From Pelomonas sp. SE-A7 (GTDB lineage Bacteria; Pseudomonadota; Gammaproteobacteria; Burkholderiales; Burkholderiaceae_C), in assembly GCF_030345705.1 (NCBI RefSeq), contig NZ_JAUASW010000001.1:1-64000 (forward strand): DNA of 64,000 bases, read 5' to 3'. The notes beneath the pieces are model-generated. The model did no database searches. It was not told the origin of the DNA and saw only the letters and a program-made list of their open reading frames with translations. Positions within the stretch are counted from its first letter, which is position 1, and each line of letters opens with the position of its first letter. Shown here piece by piece: positions 1 to 15,848 of the stretch. Position numbers and translations under genes: made by a program.

Positions 1-62
1 GTGAAACGAGTCAGCGCCGATGATAGTGCGGATTCCCGTGTGAAAGTAGGTCATCGTCAGGC
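1..62 (+). rRNA. rrf: 5S ribosomal RNA, 3' part
   Basis: The first ~62 bases match the conserved 3' half of betaproteobacterial 5S rRNA, including GATGATAGTGCGGATTCCCG and the closing strand GTCATCGTCAGGC. The 5' half lies before the window, so a 16S-23S-5S operon transcribed rightward should precede it. A strong terminator follows at once. The exact 3' end is uncertain by one or two bases. Confidence 0.93.
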
Positions 63-74
63 TATTTACCCCGC

Positions 75-107
75 AAACCCCCAGCCTTCCAAAGAGGCTG
101 GGGGTTT
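75..107 (+). terminator. Rho-independent terminator of the rRNA operon
   Basis: A perfect 10-bp stem CCCCCAGCCT / AGGCTGGGGG with a 7-base loop is extended by AAA/TTT pairing and followed by TTTT and a further TTTT run. It begins 13 bases after the 5S end, as expected for the end of an rRNA transcript. Confidence 0.88.
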
Positions 108-112
108 TGCTT

Positions 113-521
113 TTGCGGGATTGACATGCGATGCTGGAATGGCGGTATACAGCTTTCGTAAGCACTTGACCAAAAAAGTTTTTGGGCAATCCCACTGTTG
201 ATCTGCAGGTATTGCCATGAGATGTATGACGATTCAGCGTCTGTCGCCTGGCCTTCTGGTCGTAGTGCCTTCGAGCTGGTTGGGCGACTGAGGCGTGCTG
301 TCGACTTCTCCGCCATCGGCTCTGTTTTGCCGACGCGAAGGAGACAAGTTGGCCTCAGGCAGCAATTGGTCACCCATGCCGGAGTTCACTCCCGCGTATC
401 CCCGGTTGGTCGCGGCTGACTGCAGTTCGTCGCTTGTGCATGGCATCTGGGCGTGGCGCTGTGAATACTTCGTCCATTGCAAGGCTCAACCAACGAGCCG
501 AGCCTGGCGGAGACAGATCCC
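113..521. other. Stretch without a recognised gene
   Basis: About 400 bases between the rRNA terminator and the small secreted-protein gene. Short open frames exist on both strands but none has a convincing ribosome binding site, domain or signal peptide. A TTGACA at 121-126 with TATACA at 146-151 (19-base spacer) could be a weak rightward promoter. CCAAAAA/TTTTTGG at 170-185 forms a short AT-rich inverted repeat. The lower GC here than in the neighbouring genes suits an intergenic or decayed region. I see nothing else in it. Confidence 0.5.
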
Positions 522-788
522 ATGCGACCGAGTGACATTCGAGTTCTAGCTTTCAGCGTTACATGCGCTATTGGCTTGATGCTGCCTGCAGCGCCGGCCG
601 AAGCTAGTGAAGTGGTCAAGCTTGCCCGATTGGTGATTACCGGCAAGCGGTTGGGTAGCACTCCACCGCCGCCTGTTGCTCCGGTGCCTGCTAAGCTGCC
701 CCGCGTCGTGATCGAAGGCCAGCACATTGAGCCAACCCTCCATGTGGCTCAGCAGCAAGCCGGACGAGGTCTCGTACGCCCAATCTGA
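522..788 (+). CDS. Small secreted protein with duplicated LVITGKR/VVIEGQH motif
   Basis: An 88-residue protein I cannot name. The ATG at 522 is preferred over an in-frame start at 477 because GGCGGAGA lies just upstream and the first 28 residues then form a clean signal peptide (charged start, hydrophobic core, PAEA cleavage site). The mature part is short and contains two similar strands, ARLVITGKRL and PRVVIEGQHI, separated by the proline-rich spacer PPPPVAPVPAK. The strands recall the VxVTGxR element that opens many TonB-dependent receptors, but no barrel follows. Probably periplasmic. Function unknown; the main doubt is whether the gene is real. Confidence 0.5.
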   Translation: MRPSDIRVLAFSVTCAIGLMLPAAPAEASEVVKLARLVITGKRLGSTPPPPVAPVPAKLPRVVIEGQHIEPTLHVAQQQAGRGLVRPI

Positions 789-829
789 GCGCTTCTAGCC
801 GTCCTTACTCCGTTCAGCAAGGTGTCAAT

Positions 830-1354
830 TCACGTCCAGGCTGGAGGCCTGGGATGCAGGCGGGCCATTGCAAAGCTATCCACATAGGCACCCTGACGCA
901 TCGCATAGGCCCGCATCCGGCCTTCGATTTCGAATCCGAAGCGTTGATAGAGCTTGATGGCTCGCTCGTTGTCGCAATACACGCTCAGTTCTACGCGCAG
1001 GGCTTGAGCCCAGTTGTCCGCGTAGTCGAGCAAGGCCGCCATCAGCGTCGAACCGACACCGTGCCCTTGGGCGTCAGGGCGTACCGAAATGCCTAGCATC
1101 AGTGCGTGACGCCTGCGCAGCGCAGGACTGACAGGATGTAGGCCGGCGCTGCCGACCACATGTCCCTCACGCACTGCGACCAGGTGCAGGTCGACCTTGC
1201 CTGGCAATGAGCCATCCGCCAGACGCTGGCGCCAGAGCTCTTCGCTGGGGTAAGGCATTTGCAGCAGATTGCCAAAGACCTCGGCATCGCTCATCAACTC
1301 GCAAAAAGCAGCAGCATCGCCGACGGCAGCTCGGCGTATGGTCACGTCGGACAT
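830..1354 (-). CDS. aaaT: GNAT family N-acetyltransferase, AaaT/YhhY-like
   Basis: A 174-residue GNAT enzyme that resembles E. coli YhhY (AaaT, L-amino acid N-acetyltransferase for Phe and Met) along its length: LQMPYPSEELWRQRLAD near residue 35, the acetyl-CoA loop RPDAQGHGVGSTLM near 95, and the C-terminal block YQRFGFEIEGRMRAYAMR near 145. The ATG at 1354 is chosen because GAAAGGGG precedes it and the homologous N-terminus begins there; an in-frame Met 12 codons upstream lacks this. The gene stands alone downstream of the alaS terminator. Family assignment is firm, exact substrate inferred. Confidence 0.87.
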   Translation of the reverse strand: MSDVTIRRAAVGDAAAFCELMSDAEVFGNLLQMPYPSEELWRQRLADGSLPGKVDLHLVAVREGHVVGSAGLHPVSPALRRRHALMLGISVRPDAQGHGVGSTLMAALLDYADNWAQALRVELSVYCDNERAIKLYQRFGFEIEGRMRAYAMRQGAYVDSFAMARLHPRPPAWT

Positions 1355-1424
1355 TGGACCCCTTTCACTCGCCCGGCTTTGGTTCTTCAACCGGCTGTAG
1401 TCGGGTCAAGTGGCTTCATTCTGA

Positions 1425-1454
1425 ACAATAAACAAAGGGCCCCGCAGGGCCCTT
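1425..1454 (-). terminator. Rho-independent terminator of alaS
   Basis: Read on the minus strand, AAGGGCCC, a 4-base loop and GGGCCCTT are followed by a T-rich tail (TTTGTTTATTGTT). It sits about 45 bases beyond the alaS stop and separates alaS from the acetyltransferase gene. Confidence 0.85.
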
Positions 1455-1499
1455 CGCATTTACCCCAAAAGAAGTCTTTGGACGTTCGGTTCCGATGCT

Positions 1500-4127
<2,628 letters not shown>

Positions 4128-4187
4128 TCCGGACTGGCTTTCTGCGGCGACCGCAAGCGGTAACTACTTGATTTTTCGGAGCTTTCG

Positions 4188-4193
4188 ATTATA
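4188..4193 (-). promoter_or_regulatory. Likely -10 element of alaS
   Basis: The minus strand reads a perfect TATAAT about 60 bases upstream of the alaS ATG. No good TTGACA-like -35 is found at 16-18 bases, so the promoter may rely on an extended contact or an activator. Confidence 0.5.
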
Positions 4194-4311
4194 GGCGGGC
4201 AGCCTCCCGCGAGCCGTCTTCCGGCCGGGTAGAGTTGCCCCTCCAACGCAGGGAATTGACCTGCTGGAATCTGCCAAGGACGCGAGCCGTGGACGAGCAA
4301 TGGAGCAAGCG

Positions 4312-5808
4312 ATGACCGACCCTTCCCAGGCCCCGCTGGAGCGGCTGGACGATGCCAGCCTGCTGAAGACCCAGGCCCTGATAGGCGGCGAATGGGTGGC
4401 CGGCAGCAGCGGCGCGCGCTTCGAGGTGCACGACCCGGCCACCGGTGCGTTGCTGGCCGAGGTGGCCAACCTCGGCGCCATCGATGCCGAAGCCGCCGTT
4501 GCCGCCGCCAACAACGCCTGGCCCGCCTGGCGCGCCAAGCCCGCCAAGGAGCGCGCTTCCATCCTGCAGCGCTGGTTTCAGCTGCTGCTGCGCCATGCCG
4601 ACGACCTGGCTCGCATCATGACCGCCGAACAGGGCAAGCCCCTGGCCGAAGCCCGCGGCGAGGTGCTCTACGGCGCCAGCTTCCTGGAGTGGTTCGCCGA
4701 GGAAGGCCGCCGTGCCTATGGCGAGACCATTCCCACCACCGACAACAACAAGCGCTACCTGGCGATCCGCCAGCCCATAGGCGTCTGCGCCGCGATCACG
4801 CCCTGGAACTTTCCCATCGCCATGATCACGCGCAAGGTCGCGCCGGCCCTGGCCGCCGGCTGCACCGTGGTGATCAAGCCGGCCGAGGCCACGCCGCTGT
4901 CGGCCCTGGCCGTGGCCGAGCTGGCCCAGCGCGCCGGTATGCCCGCCGGGGTGCTCAATGTGCTCAGCGCCGATGCCGAGCAGTCCATCGCCATCGGCAA
5001 GCTGCTGTGTGACAGCCCGGTGGTGCGCCACCTGTCCTTCACCGGCTCCACCGAGGTGGGCCGCATCCTGATGCGCCAGTGCGCGCCCACGGTCAAGAAG
5101 CTCTCGCTGGAGCTCGGGGGCAACGCGCCCTTCATCGTGTTCGAGGACGCCGACCTGGACAGCGCGGTCGAAGGCGCCCTGGTCAGCAAGTACCGCAACG
5201 CCGGCCAGACCTGCGTCTGCGCCAACCGGCTCTATGTGCAGGACTCGGTCTACGAGGCCTTTGTCGAGAAGCTGGCGGCCAAGGTGGCGACCATCAAGCT
5301 GGGCAACGGCTTCACGCCGGGCGTGAACCAGGGCCCGCTGATCGACGACGATGCGATCACCAAGGTCGAGGCCCATGTGGCGGATGCGCTGGCGCTGGGG
5401 GCGAGGGTGGTGGTCGGAGGGCGCCGGGCCGAGGAGCTGGGGCTGCGCTTTTATGAGCCCACGGTGCTGGCCGATGCGAGCCCGGACATGCTGTGCGCCC
5501 GCGAGGAGACCTTCGGCCCGGTGGCGCCGGTGTTCCGCTTCAAGACCGAGGCCGAGGCGATTCAGCTGGCCAACAGCACGGAGTTCGGCCTGGCGAGCTA
5601 TTTCTACAGCCGCGACGTGGGGCGGATCTTCCGGGTGGGCGAGGCGCTGGAGTACGGCATGGTGGGGGTGAACACCGGGCTGATCTCGACGGCCGAGGTG
5701 CCGTTCGGCGGGGTCAAGCAGAGCGGACTGGGCCGCGAGGGCGCTCGCCAGGGCATAGACGACTACCTGGAGCTCAAGTATTTGTGCCTGGGGGATATCC
5801 AGGCCTAG
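4312..5808 (+). CDS. gabD: NAD(P)-dependent succinate-semialdehyde dehydrogenase-like aldehyde dehydrogenase
   Basis: A 498-residue aldehyde dehydrogenase oxidising a semialdehyde to the acid, most like GabD (succinate semialdehyde to succinate in GABA breakdown). Seen: TPWNFPIAMITRK cofactor segment, general base E267 in LELGGNAPF, nucleophile C301 in NAGQTCVCANR, and the C-terminal PFGGVKQSGLGREG signature. The ATG at 4312 has GGAG six bases upstream; an in-frame ATG at 4300 is the alternative. No GABA transaminase is adjacent, so the physiological aldehyde is inferred. The TAG stop lies inside the palindrome GGCCTAGGCC. Confidence 0.9.
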   Translation: MTDPSQAPLERLDDASLLKTQALIGGEWVAGSSGARFEVHDPATGALLAEVANLGAIDAEAAVAAANNAWPAWRAKPAKERASILQRWFQLLLRHADDLARIMTAEQGKPLAEARGEVLYGASFLEWFAEEGRRAYGETIPTTDNNKRYLAIRQPIGVCAAITPWNFPIAMITRKVAPALAAGCTVVIKPAEATPLSALAVAELAQRAGMPAGVLNVLSADAEQSIAIGKLLCDSPVVRHLSFTGSTEVGRILMRQCAPTVKKLSLELGGNAPFIVFEDADLDSAVEGALVSKYRNAGQTCVCANRLYVQDSVYEAFVEKLAAKVATIKLGNGFTPGVNQGPLIDDDAITKVEAHVADALALGARVVVGGRRAEELGLRFYEPTVLADASPDMLCAREETFGPVAPVFRFKTEAEAIQLANSTEFGLASYFYSRDVGRIFRVGEALEYGMVGVNTGLISTAEVPFGGVKQSGLGREGARQGIDDYLELKYLCLGDIQA

Positions 5809-5906
5809 GCCAACTCGCCAGGGATTCCACGGGGGTGCCGGCACGGCGCCCGGGTCGAACATCGAGGCATCACCGATGAAGCCCGCCCGAGAGGGGCGGC
5901 CCGCCC

Positions 5907-10753
<4,847 letters not shown>

Positions 10754-10754
<1 letters not shown>

Positions 10755-11725
10755 TGGATGATCTGGTCCCGCTGGTGGATGGCGGTTCGGCACACGACCC
10801 GGGCAGTCTCTTGAGGCTGTTGGGGCGCAAGCCTCGCCTGCTGCTCGTCGATGATCAACCGCTCAACATCCAGGCGCTCTACCAGGTGTTTTCCGCCGAT
10901 TACCAGGTCTTCATGTCCACCCAGGCCACGCAGGCCCTGGGCCTGTGCCGCGACCGCCAACCCGACCTGCTGCTGCTCGATGTCGAGATGCCGGGCATGG
11001 ACGGCTACGAGCTGTGCCGCGAACTCAAGAGAACGCCGGACCTCGCCGACATTCCGGTGATCTTCGTCACCGCCCACCAGGACGCCGAGGCCGAGACCCG
11101 CGGCCTGGAGGTCGGGGCGGTGGACTTCATCTCCAAGCCCTTCAACGCCGGCGTCGTGAGGGCGCGGGTCAGGGCCCAGCTGAGCCTCAAGCTGCAGACC
11201 GACTTGCTCAGGCGCCTGGCTTTCCTCGACGGTCTCACCGGGCTCTACAACCGTCGGCATTTCGACGAGCGCTTCGAGCTCGAGTTCCAGCGTGGCCGCC
11301 GCAGCGGCGCACCGCTTTCGCTGGTGCTGGCCGACGTGGATTTCTTCAAGAACTACAACGACCACTACGGCCATCTGGCCGGCGACGACTGCCTGCGGCG
11401 CGTGGCCACCACGCTCAAGGACTGCCTGAAGCGCCCGGGTGACCTGCTCAGCCGCTTCGGCGGCGAAGAATTCGCCTGCGTGCTCCCCGAGACCGACCTC
11501 GCAGGCGCGCTGGCCGTCGCCATGGCCATGGAGCAGGCGGTGCGCGAACAGCAGATGCCCCATGAACAATCCGATGCCTCGCCGGTGGTGACCATCAGCC
11601 TGGGCGTCGCCAGTGTCCAGCCCCATGCCGGCCTTGAGTCGGCCCAGCTGATCACCACGGCCGATGAACAGCTCTACCGGGCCAAGGCCCAGGGACGCGC
11701 CCGCGCATGCGCGCAGCAGCTGTGA
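10754..11725 (+). CDS. Response regulator diguanylate cyclase (REC-GGDEF)
   Basis: A 323-residue soluble two-domain protein making c-di-GMP under phosphorylation control. The receiver has acceptor D76 in LLLLDVEMPGMDG; the cyclase has an intact GGEEF at 236-240, preceded by the inhibitory RxxD site (RPGD, five residues upstream). This is PleD/WspR-like logic. The ATG at 10754 overlaps the preceding stop and has AGGGAG seven bases upstream; an earlier in-frame start at 10724 is less likely. It is the natural output of the upstream hybrid kinase. Its 3' end overlaps the following kinase gene. Confidence 0.93.
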
Positions 11726-14028
11726 ACGCGCCGACTGAAGCCCGCGGCGAGTCGCGCTGGCTCGACAGCCTGCTGTGGCTGCCGCTGCTGATCGCATTGG
11801 CGGTCGGCATTCCCACCTATCTGGTCCTGACGCGCAGCCAGGAGAACGCGCTGGAGAGCCAGCTGCAGGCCACGCTGCGCGCCAACCGCGAGTCGCTGCA
11901 GCTGTGGCTGGATGGCGAATGGCAGCGTGCGCGGCACCGCATCGATGCCGCCGGCCTGCCGGCCTTGCTGGCGAGCGGCAAGCCGACGCCGCTGGAGCAC
12001 AAGCTGCTGGAGCTGGAGCAGGAGCTGCAGGCCCAGGCCGTGACGCTGATCAGCGTCGAAGGCCATGTGCTGGCCAGCACCACGCAATGGCCCCGCGGCC
12101 TTGATTTCACCCAGGCGGCCGGCCTGACTCGGCTGCGCCGGGGCGACAACACGGTGTTGGGCGTGCAGCGCCGCGGCCCCGGCCATCCGGCCTGGATCAG
12201 CCTGGCCCTGCCGCTGGAAAGCGGCAGCGGCCAGCCCATCCACCATGCGTTGCTGGTGCATCGCCTGGCCGGCTCCGGCTTCTCGCGCACGCTGGCCGTC
12301 GCCCGCATAGGCAGCAGCGGCGAGTCCTATGCCTTCGGCCCCGAAGGCGAGCTGTTCTCGGAAAGCCGCTTTCCTGACCATCTGCACCAGATCGGCCTGC
12401 TACCCACCGAACTCAATTCCGCCATCCTCCATCTGCGTCTGGGTGATCCCGGGGTCAACCTGGTCAATGCCGAGCGCAGCCGCCTGGCGCCAGCCAACTG
12501 GCCGCTGACGCACATGGCCCAGGAGGCGATTGCCGGACGCAGCGGCAGTGACGTGCAGGGCTACCGCGACTATCGCGGCGTGCGCGTGGTCGGTGCCTGG
12601 CAGTGGCTGGATGAACTCGGCCTGGGCCTGGCCACCGAGATCGACCTGGACGAGGCCTACAAGCCGGTGGAGGTCGTGGCCCGCGGCCTCGGCCTGCTGC
12701 TGCTCTTGCTGGCCGTGGGCAGCCTGCTGCTGGCCTGGCTGAGGCGCGGCCAGACCCGCCAGCGCAGCGAGCTGGCGCGGGCCGCCCGTGAGCTGGAGAT
12801 CGAGATCAAGGTGCGGCGCGAGGCCGAGCATGAACGCGAACTGGCCCTGCTGCAGGCCGAGCATGCGGCGCGCGCCAAGACCCGCTTCCTCGCGACCATG
12901 AGCCACGAGATCCGTACGCCCATGAACGACCTGCAGGGCTATGTGCAGCTCCTGCAGCGCGACGGAGCGCTGGGCGCAGAACCGCGCCACAAGGTCAATG
13001 CCATCGCGCGGGCCGGCCAGCACCTGATGGGCCTGATCAACTCGGTGCTGGACATGGCGCGCATCGAGTCCGGCCAGATCGAACTGCAGGAGGAGGCCTT
13101 CGACCTGGCCGAGTTGTTGCGCGGCCTGGACGAGCTGTTCGAGCTGCGTTGCCGCCACCAGAGCCTGGGCTGGAAGCTGGACCTGCGCATTCCCAGCCCC
13201 TGCCCGGTGCGGGCCGACCGGCACAAGCTCAACCAGGTGCTGATCCAGCTGATAGGCAATGCGCTCAAGTTCGCCCGCTTGCGGGTCGAGCTGCGAGCCG
13301 AGAGTCTGGGCCAGCAGCGCTACCGCTTCCTGGTGCGCGACGACGGCCCCGGCCTGCCCGAGGACGAGGCCGAGCACCTGTTCGAGCCCTTCCACCAGGG
13401 CGAGGCCGGATCGGCCAAGGGCGGCCCGGGCCTGGGTCTGGCCATCACCCGCGGCCTGGTGCAGGCCATGGGCGGGCGCGTCAGGCTGCGCAATATCGAC
13501 CCGGGCTGCGAGGCCAATGTCGAACTGTGGCTGCAGACCGCGCCCGAACTGGCGCTCAAGGCAGCGCAGCAACCGCCGCGCGGCCGTGTCGACCGGCCGG
13601 TCCGGGCCCTGGTGGTCGACGACAACGACGACAACCGCCGCGTGCTGGCCGAGGCGCTGAACTCGCTGGGCATCACCACCGAGCAGGCCGCCGACGGTGA
13701 GCAGGGCTGCGAGAAAGCCATGGCCGCACCACCGGACATCATCTTCATGGACCTGCGCATGCCGCGCCTGGATGGCATCCAGGCGCTGAAGCGCTTGCGC
13801 GCGGAGCCGCGCACCGGCCAGCTGCCCATCGTCGCCGTGTCGGCTTCCAGCCTCACGATGCGGCGTGACGACTTCCTCGCCGCCGGCTTCGACGACGCGG
13901 TCAGCAAGCCCTTCATGCTGGCGGACGTCGTCGCCACGCTTGGCCGCCTGCTCGGCGTGCGACTCGTCGAGCTTCAGCCAGCCGGGCAAGACCTGGCCCT
14001 GGGCGCAGGGCGCGCAGCGGCTCCGTGA
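11707..14028 (+). CDS. Membrane hybrid histidine kinase with C-terminal receiver
   Basis: 773 residues: TM ~21-40, periplasmic sensor ~42-320 of no family I recognise (possibly Cache-like), TM ~325-345, a coiled linker, HisKA with H400 in TMSHEIRTPMND, HATPase ~500-610, and receiver with D682 in IFMDLRMPRLDG. The ATG at 11707 overlaps the end of the REC-GGDEF gene by 19 bases; a GTG at 11722 that overlaps the stop directly is an alternative. It lacks an HPt of its own, so it may use the HPt of the first kinase. The three genes look like one transcription unit. Confidence 0.92.
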   Translation: MRAAAVNAPTEARGESRWLDSLLWLPLLIALAVGIPTYLVLTRSQENALESQLQATLRANRESLQLWLDGEWQRARHRIDAAGLPALLASGKPTPLEHKLLELEQELQAQAVTLISVEGHVLASTTQWPRGLDFTQAAGLTRLRRGDNTVLGVQRRGPGHPAWISLALPLESGSGQPIHHALLVHRLAGSGFSRTLAVARIGSSGESYAFGPEGELFSESRFPDHLHQIGLLPTELNSAILHLRLGDPGVNLVNAERSRLAPANWPLTHMAQEAIAGRSGSDVQGYRDYRGVRVVGAWQWLDELGLGLATEIDLDEAYKPVEVVARGLGLLLLLLAVGSLLLAWLRRGQTRQRSELARAARELEIEIKVRREAEHERELALLQAEHAARAKTRFLATMSHEIRTPMNDLQGYVQLLQRDGALGAEPRHKVNAIARAGQHLMGLINSVLDMARIESGQIELQEEAFDLAELLRGLDELFELRCRHQSLGWKLDLRIPSPCPVRADRHKLNQVLIQLIGNALKFARLRVELRAESLGQQRYRFLVRDDGPGLPEDEAEHLFEPFHQGEAGSAKGGPGLGLAITRGLVQAMGGRVRLRNIDPGCEANVELWLQTAPELALKAAQQPPRGRVDRPVRALVVDDNDDNRRVLAEALNSLGITTEQAADGEQGCEKAMAAPPDIIFMDLRMPRLDGIQALKRLRAEPRTGQLPIVAVSASSLTMRRDDFLAAGFDDAVSKPFMLADVVATLGRLLGVRLVELQPAGQDLALGAGRAAAP

Positions 14029-14162
14029 ATCCCCGGGGGCCTCGTCCCCCGGAATCTCTCGCCGAAGGCTCACTCCCGATCTACATTTCGAGCAGCACGA
14101 AGCGAAAGCTTCCTGGTTGTTGGGTTATGACTTGTGTCATTTCGATAGAACAAGGAGAGAGC

Positions 14163-15695
14163 ATGAACTCGATCTCTATCAGCAAGCGCCTGGCTTTCCT
14201 GGTGCTGGGCCTGCTGGGCCTGCTGGCCCTGGTGGTGCTCATCTCGCTGATGCGGCTGGATCGCTCCAATGACACCTTGCGCTCGCTCTACGGCGACCGC
14301 ATGGTGCCGATCAAGCAGCTCAATGCCGTGGCCGATGGCTACGCCGTGGCCGTTGTGGACGGCGCCCACAAGATGCGGGCCGGCGCGCTCAAGCCCGATG
14401 CCGGCATCAAGGCCATCGAGCAGGCGCTGAAGGACGTGGACAAGAACTGGAAGGAATACCTGGCCACCGAGCTGACCAAGGAGGAGCAGGGCCTGATCGA
14501 CAAGACCAAGCCCGCCCTCAAGACCGCCGAGGCGGCCGCGGGCAAGCTGCTGGAGCTGGCACGCAGCGGCAACATGGAGGGGCTCGCCAAGTTTGCCGAG
14601 ACCGAGATGTACCCGGCCATCGATCCGCTGTCCGGCGACATCCAGGAGCTGATCGACCTGCAGCTGCGCGTGGCCGAGGAGGAATACAAGGCCAGCCAGG
14701 ATGCCTTCAAGACCCTGCTGTGGAGCAGCATCGTGGTGTTCCTGATCACGCTGGGCGCGGCCTCGGTGCTGTCGCTGATGATCGTGCGCTCGATCACCGG
14801 GCCACTGAAGGAGGCGGTCGATATCGCCGAGACCGTGGCCTCCGGCGACCTGCGCAAGCGCATCGAGGTCAAGGGCAATGACGAGACCGCCCAGCTGCTG
14901 GGCGCCCTGGCCAAGATGAACCAGGGCCTGGTGGACATCGTCAGCCAGGTGCGCGATTGCGCGGAGTCGATCACCGCCGGTTCGTCCGAGATCGCCCGCG
15001 GCAGCCTGGACCTGAGCCAGCGCACCGAGGAGCAGGCCAGCAGCCTGGAAGAGACTGCCGCCTCGATGGAGGAGCTGACCTCGACGGTCAAGCAGAACTC
15101 CATGACCTCGGACGAGGCCAACCGCCTGGCCGCCAGCGCTTCCAGCGTGGCCGGCAAGGGCGGTGACGTGGTGCAGGGCGTGGTCACGACCATGGGCCAG
15201 ATCACCGACCAGTCCAAGAAGATCAGCGACATCATCGGCGTGATCGACGGCATTGCCTTCCAGACCAACATCCTGGCGCTGAATGCGGCCGTGGAAGCGG
15301 CTCGTGCCGGCGAGCAGGGACGCGGCTTTGCGGTCGTGGCCGGCGAGGTGCGCACGCTGGCCAGCCGCTCGGCCGATGCGGCCAAGGAGATCAAGACACT
15401 GATACAGGCCAGTGTCGAGCGGGTCGAGACCGGCGCCGGCCAGGTGGCCGAGGCCGGCCGCACCATGGACGACATCGTGTCCCAGGTCCAGCGGGTCAGC
15501 CAGCTGATCTCCGAGATCAGCCTGGCCAGCCGCGAGCAGAGCCAGGGCATAGACCAGATCAGCGATGCCGTGATGCAGATGGACCAGGTGACGCAGCAGA
15601 ACGCGGCCCTGGTCGAGGAATCGGCCGCTGCGGCCGACAGCCTGCAGCAGCAGGCCCAGACCCTGTCCAAGGTGGTCGCGCTGTTCAAGCTCTGA
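14163..15695 (+). CDS. Methyl-accepting chemotaxis protein
   Basis: A 510-residue chemoreceptor: TM ~10-30, periplasmic four-helix-bundle sensor ~35-183, TM ~184-208, HAMP ~210-262 and a cytoplasmic signalling coil whose hairpin tip (IAFQTNILALNAAVEAARAG, near residue 366) binds CheA and CheW. The tip is the invariant MCP sequence. The ATG at 14163 follows AAGGAGAG; a frame open further upstream is not needed. It ends in VVALFKL without a CheR-tethering pentapeptide. ATGAC-N4-GTCAT at 14127-14140 upstream may be an operator. Ligand unknown. Confidence 0.95.
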   Translation: MNSISISKRLAFLVLGLLGLLALVVLISLMRLDRSNDTLRSLYGDRMVPIKQLNAVADGYAVAVVDGAHKMRAGALKPDAGIKAIEQALKDVDKNWKEYLATELTKEEQGLIDKTKPALKTAEAAAGKLLELARSGNMEGLAKFAETEMYPAIDPLSGDIQELIDLQLRVAEEEYKASQDAFKTLLWSSIVVFLITLGAASVLSLMIVRSITGPLKEAVDIAETVASGDLRKRIEVKGNDETAQLLGALAKMNQGLVDIVSQVRDCAESITAGSSEIARGSLDLSQRTEEQASSLEETAASMEELTSTVKQNSMTSDEANRLAASASSVAGKGGDVVQGVVTTMGQITDQSKKISDIIGVIDGIAFQTNILALNAAVEAARAGEQGRGFAVVAGEVRTLASRSADAAKEIKTLIQASVERVETGAGQVAEAGRTMDDIVSQVQRVSQLISEISLASREQSQGIDQISDAVMQMDQVTQQNAALVEESAAAADSLQQQAQTLSKVVALFKL

Positions 15696-15715
15696 CCCGC
15701 GTCGCCGCCACGACA

Positions 15716-15741
15716 CAGGCCTAGGGTTGCCCCTGGGCCTG
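15716..15741 (+). terminator. Strong hairpin after the chemoreceptor gene
   Basis: CAGGCCTAGGG, the loop TTGC and CCCTGGGCCTG form an 11-bp stem with one T-G wobble, 20 bases after the MCP stop. No T-run follows, so it may be a transcript-stabilising hairpin or a factor-assisted terminator. Confidence 0.45.
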
Positions 15742-15848
15742 GCGCCAATTGGTAAGCCCGCGTCGTCGCGCGGCAATCGCGTTTTCCTCTCCGGTCCAAG
15801 AATCGGCGCATCGAAGAAATGGGCCGCCGGCCCCGGAGACAGGAAACG

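Noticed and set aside
121..151. TTGACA/TATACA as a firm promoter downstream of the rRNA operon
   Set aside because: The 19-base spacer and imperfect -10 make it too weak to list as a separate feature.
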